Of a stretch of DNA of 7,685 bases, positions 5,087-7,685 are shown piece after piece (the first letter of the stretch is position 1; each line of letters begins with the position of its first letter). The stretch comes from Spirochaetia bacterium (GTDB lineage: Bacteria > Spirochaetota > Spirochaetia > PWKH01): assembly GCA_021736545.1 (NCBI GenBank), contig JAIPFS010000062.1, positions 1-7,685 of the forward strand, given 5' to 3'. The translations under genes and the position numbers were made by a program. The notes beneath the pieces were generated by a model, which saw only the letters and a program-made list of their open reading frames with translations, ran no database searches and was not told the DNA's origin.

Positions 5087-6769
5087 TTATGTTAAGGAGG
5101 TGAAGAATTCAGCGCGGTCCTGCCATGAGAGATCTTCTGGTTTGAACTTCCATGGTAACAAAGCTGACCAAGCTTGCTCATCGTAGGGGAGATCAACCAG
5201 AACAGAAGCTTTATCAAGAACCTGGTTCAGATAAGCGCCAGGATCAAGATGATTCAATCTAGCTGTCTGAAGCAGTGTATACATAGCACATGAACTGTGA
5301 GCACCATCAGGAGATCCGCTGAAGTTCCAACTGGCTCTTCCAAGAGCTACGGGTCTAACTGCTCTTTCCGCAGCTGAATTGTCTGGGCCGAGCTCAGGAG
5401 TTTCGAGATAGGTCTGAAGACCATCAAAGAGATTCAAAGCATACTTAATCGCTCCGGAAAACGGAGTATGCGGAATAACCTTTCTCTGCTTTTCCTCAAG
5501 ATGGGTTTTAAAGATGGCAAACAGCTTTACTGCACGCTCTTTTCTCTTCTGGAGAAACTGCTCCTCAGTGATCTGCTCACGGCTGAGTTGTTCGCGAAGC
5601 TGAGATTCCAAAGCAAAGATTTTCCCTATGTCTTGAACCATCTGTTGTGCATCTTTACGAACACTCTTGAGGGAGGAAGATGTATTCTTTTTGCTTTTTT
5701 TTCTATTGGTTCCAAGAACAATGTCATAGAATTTACGGCGAACATGGGTGAGACAAAATGCACTGGTGAGTTTTCCATTACTTTTCCTGACTACTGATTG
5801 ATAGGCCGCATACCCATCCGATTGTAAAACTCCTTGGAAACCGTCAATCAGCTCTTCAGCAGCAACTGCGGCTCGACTTGGATAGTACCGGTAACTTGCT
5901 GCAGCTTCTGGGCCATCGTAAACTCTCAGCCAGATGTAGGATTTCTTCGTATTCTCCCGGTCTTCCTCATCCATCACTTTCAAAACGGTTTCATCCATAT
6001 GGATAACGTTCTGAGAAAGCAGGTGCGTTTCAATAAGCTCTATGAGAGGAGAAAGTAAATCAGTTACCTGAATCTGCCAACGAGACAGGTTTTGTCTGCT
6101 GACAGGGCAGCCAATGCTCTTGAAACGTATACTTTGTCGAGCATAGGGAAGATGATAGATAAATTTGTCAGAGAAAGCAGCAGCAAGCAGTCCATTACTG
6201 ACCATGCCGCCGCGAATGATACGATCTTTGGGTCTGGATCCCTGCAATACCCCGGCATCCGGGTTCTTTGGATCGACATACTTGGAAAGGATATAGCGCT
6301 TGACCTTCAATACGCCAGGCTGGTAGTCAAGAACCTCAACAACATCTTCTCCGATCCGTCGCATCGAATGAGGATCTCCTGTACCAAGCTGACTGAATTC
6401 TACGGGATCTACAATAATTTCTTCACGAGGCAAGGTGTCAGAGAATTTCATTCTGCCGATCGACTTTTTCCGAGGCTGCTTGGGTTTCTTACCTGATTGA
6501 TCAATAGACTGAGTCTGTTCAGCTTCATCGAACTGGGTGTCTTCAGGGATTGGATCTTCGCTTTCATCAGTATGAGCAGCCCGCTCACTGGATGTGGAAA
6601 ATTGTTTACGGGCACGAGCTGCAGCCCGCTGGTCGATGATGTCGAGTCGAGCAGTAAGCTTGGAGACAAGCTCATTACTCTCATCTAGCGCTTCGCGCAA
6701 CTGAGTATTTTCTGCTTTCAGAGAAGCTATTTCTTTCGCCATTTTCTGTAGTAATTCTTGCTCTTTCAT
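5087..6769 (-). CDS. tnpC: IS66-family transposase TnpC (DDE)
   Basis: The catalytic protein of the element, 560 residues. The N-terminus (about 1-50) is a coiled coil with leucines at regular spacing (ELLQKMAKEIASLKAEN), as in other IS66 transposases. The core carries the acidic residues HMDET (Asp259), QSDGY (Asp318) and NSAAERAVRP (Glu468), followed by the typical GRASWNFSGSPDGA. The usual CxxC zinc finger before the RRIGEDVVEVLDYQPG segment (137-152) is not visible: the region reads VEFSQLGTGDPHSM with no cysteines, so this is a finger-less variant. The C-terminal end (NHLDPGAYLNQVL) is complete. It starts after a 62-bp AT-rich gap behind tnpB and has no clear Shine-Dalgarno sequence. Confidence 0.95.
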   Translation of the reverse strand: MKEQELLQKMAKEIASLKAENTQLREALDESNELVSKLTARLDIIDQRAAARARKQFSTSSERAAHTDESEDPIPEDTQFDEAEQTQSIDQSGKKPKQPRKKSIGRMKFSDTLPREEIIVDPVEFSQLGTGDPHSMRRIGEDVVEVLDYQPGVLKVKRYILSKYVDPKNPDAGVLQGSRPKDRIIRGGMVSNGLLAAAFSDKFIYHLPYARQSIRFKSIGCPVSRQNLSRWQIQVTDLLSPLIELIETHLLSQNVIHMDETVLKVMDEEDRENTKKSYIWLRVYDGPEAAASYRYYPSRAAVAAEELIDGFQGVLQSDGYAAYQSVVRKSNGKLTSAFCLTHVRRKFYDIVLGTNRKKSKKNTSSSLKSVRKDAQQMVQDIGKIFALESQLREQLSREQITEEQFLQKRKERAVKLFAIFKTHLEEKQRKVIPHTPFSGAIKYALNLFDGLQTYLETPELGPDNSAAERAVRPVALGRASWNFSGSPDGAHSSCAMYTLLQTARLNHLDPGAYLNQVLDKASVLVDLPYDEQAWSALLPWKFKPEDLSWQDRAEFFTSLT

Positions 6770-6831
6770 AAGAAGAATTATAACATAAATGAGTTATTTA
6801 GTATATATATTATAACAAATTAATTGCTTTT
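6770..6831 (-). promoter_or_regulatory. AT-rich tnpB-tnpC gap with two GTTATAAT boxes
   Basis: This gap is almost pure A/T and contains GTTATAAT twice on the minus strand (6784-6777 and 6816-6809), 32 bp apart. Each includes a perfect -10 hexamer TATAAT, but no good -35 is visible and the nearer one is only about 8 bp from the tnpC ATG. The gap could hold a weak promoter for tnpC, or simply be A/T-rich spacer; no Shine-Dalgarno sequence is seen. Confidence 0.3.
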
Positions 6832-7185
6832 TTATACTGACTGGCCGCAGGATTTCTCAGCAAGAAGAACAGGATGCGACCGCCAAAAATCAATACCCTG
6901 TAAAAGCATGGATAGCTCGTTTTCGCTAATCTGTAAAGCTTCCATCTCTGATCTTGGCCATGCAAATGTGCTTTCATTCAATCGTTTCTGAAGCAGCCAA
7001 AATCCATCACCTGACCATAACAGCATCTTGATCAGATGGCGATTCCTTCCGCAGAAAATAAACAGGTCCCCACCAAGCGGATCCAGATCCATCTCGCTCA
7101 TGATAACTCGCATCAGTCCATTCATGCCGTTTCTTAAATCTGTATACCCTGGTTTTAAGTAGTAACTCCGTATCTTAAATTCCAT
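6832..7185 (-). CDS. tnpB: IS66 accessory protein TnpB (Orf2)
   Basis: A 117-residue protein of the IS66 TnpB (Orf2) family, required for efficient transposition of IS66 elements though its exact activity is not settled. Family landmarks are YYLKPGYTDLRNGMNGL (8-24), GGDLFIFCGRNRHLIKMLLW (38-57), GDGFWLLQKRLNESTFAWP (59-77) and LLQGIDFW (94-101). I chose the ATG at 7185 rather than the open-frame ATG at 7218 because GGAGG lies 6 nt upstream and family members begin just before this first conserved block. It overlaps the end of tnpA by 11 bp, indicating translational coupling. Confidence 0.93.
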   Translation of the reverse strand: MEFKIRSYYLKPGYTDLRNGMNGLMRVIMSEMDLDPLGGDLFIFCGRNRHLIKMLLWSGDGFWLLQKRLNESTFAWPRSEMEALQISENELSMLLQGIDFWRSHPVLLAEKSCGQSV

Positions 7186-7546
7186 GGACAGCCTCCAGTA
7201 TTTTGATGAGCTTTTCAATTTGGGCAGGATTAGCTTCCTGGGGAACTTCCATCCGCCATGCTCCTCGATGTAATACTATCGAACGACTGCTTTGATCTGC
7301 CTGAGTCTTCTGAGAAATCTTTTGAGATTTCTTTCCTGGTTTTAACTGTATGAACGATGTTTTTTCTACTTTCTCGGAAAACATATCCGTTTTCTGATTA
7401 CGCTTCCTTTTCCAGTCATGGATAGTCCAATAGTTGATATCCTTATCTTTGCAGTATTCTCGTAATGATTTTCCGCTTTCATCAAATTCTTTAAGATATG
7501 CTAATCGCTGTTCATGCGTATAGCTCTTTTGCTTGCTTCCGTTCAT
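7175..7546 (-). CDS. tnpA: IS66 accessory protein TnpA (helix-turn-helix)
   Basis: A 123-residue basic protein, first gene of the element. Residues about 10-50 (YTHEQRLAYLKEFDESGKSL, then REYCKDKDINYWTIHDWKRK) form the helix-turn-helix of the IS66 TnpA/transposase_8 type, presumably binding the element's DNA. The middle is rich in Lys, Gln and Ser and likely a linker. The C-terminal VLHRGAWRMEVPQEANPAQIEKLIKIL resembles the closing domain of the family. GGAGG lies 6 nt before the ATG. It overlaps tnpB by 11 bp. Confidence 0.9.
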   Translation of the reverse strand: MNGSKQKSYTHEQRLAYLKEFDESGKSLREYCKDKDINYWTIHDWKRKRNQKTDMFSEKVEKTSFIQLKPGKKSQKISQKTQADQSSRSIVLHRGAWRMEVPQEANPAQIEKLIKILEAVHGI

Positions 7547-7599
7547 ACTTGGCCTCCTTGCTTGCCCCAGTATGGAACAATCCTATGGATTTAGTCATC

Positions 7600-7673
7600 C
7601 ATGGCGGCCGTTTGACATGTACCCTGAAAAATTCGTTCAACCCAGCCTCACCCGGCATGGATTTTTTCTCCGA
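7600..7673. repeat. Right terminal inverted repeat of the IS66 element (bipartite)
   Basis: The inner block 7600-7630 and outer block 7658-7673 are the complements of the left-end blocks at 5015-5045 and 4991-5006. The 27-nt spacer between them (7631-7657) has no counterpart of equal length on the left. The leader of tnpA, 7547-7599, lies just inside and shows no convincing promoter. Confidence 0.88.
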
Positions 7674-7685
7674 TCTGTGGCTGTG

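Larger units (their letters stand above)
4991..7673 (-). mobile_element. Complete IS66-family insertion sequence, about 2.68 kb
   Basis: Three genes in the canonical IS66 order tnpA-tnpB-tnpC, all intact, lie between inverted repeats. The size fits the family (about 2.5-2.7 kb). The outermost matching bases are TCGGAG at 4991 and its complement ending at 7673; outside these the flanks do not match. IS66 elements usually make 8-bp target duplications, but the flanks (ATTCGGTC on the left, TCTGTGGC on the right) differ. Either the flanks were rearranged, the duplication has decayed, or the tip is set slightly wrong. It is oriented with the downstream operon, so read-through into the racemase-like gene is possible. 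Only 12 bp of right flank is visible, so what the element interrupts cannot be told. Confidence 0.9.

Noticed and set aside
6092..6496. 134-residue plus-strand open frame opposite tnpC
   Set aside because: It overlaps the conserved transposase core, resembles no family I know and has no supporting start signals.
7547..7599. Promoter for tnpA
   Set aside because: Only poor matches to -35 and -10 hexamers were found; not reportable as a feature.

Overview
The window comes from a bacterium, most likely a spirochaete or a relative (inference). The clues are the solute-binding protein's signal peptide, which ends FAAGQTES (a style common in Spirochaeta/Treponema/Sphaerochaeta binding proteins), moderate GC content, and dense overlapping gene packing. 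All genes I can support lie on the minus strand, so transcription runs from high to low coordinates. No rRNA, tRNA or CRISPR array is visible.

Region 1 (4850 down to 1) is one compact operon. In transcription order it holds an Asp/Glu racemase-superfamily protein (4850-4155), the N-terminal (TPP-binding) half of a split transketolase (4162-3341), its C-terminal half (3344-2268), and the three parts of a TRAP transporter: binding protein DctP (2238-1219), small membrane subunit DctQ (1002-352) and large permease DctM (355 to beyond the left edge). Three junctions overlap (8 bp, ATGA, ATGA), pointing to translational coupling. The reading I favour is uptake of an organic acid or acidic sugar derivative by the TRAP system and its metabolism by a dedicated two-subunit transketolase. 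The racemase-like protein, which lacks the second catalytic cysteine, would supply an unknown isomerase, lyase or accessory step. The substrate cannot be read from the sequence.

Region 2 (4991-7673) is a complete IS66-family insertion sequence with tnpA, tnpB and tnpC in the same orientation as the operon. Its ends carry an outer 16-bp perfect and an inner 31-bp near-perfect inverted repeat. It ends only about 140 bp upstream of the operon's first gene, so it may have displaced or replaced part of the original promoter region.

The most unusual aspect is that the operon's gene boundaries are decorated with different short repeats. There is a 21-bp repeat in the DctQ C-terminal tail, a 31-bp CTAG-rich repeat between dctP and dctQ, and a 12-bp repeat in the N-terminal tail of the transketolase C-half. 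A second, unrelated 12-bp repeat lies in the N-terminal tail of the racemase-like protein, and CATGT-based direct and inverted repeats lie in its leader. All coding repeats have periods divisible by three and encode hydrophilic tails outside the conserved folds. A long stem between dctP and dctQ pairs fully, with G-U pairs, only in the minus-strand RNA, which suggests a real mRNA element setting the binding protein to permease ratio.
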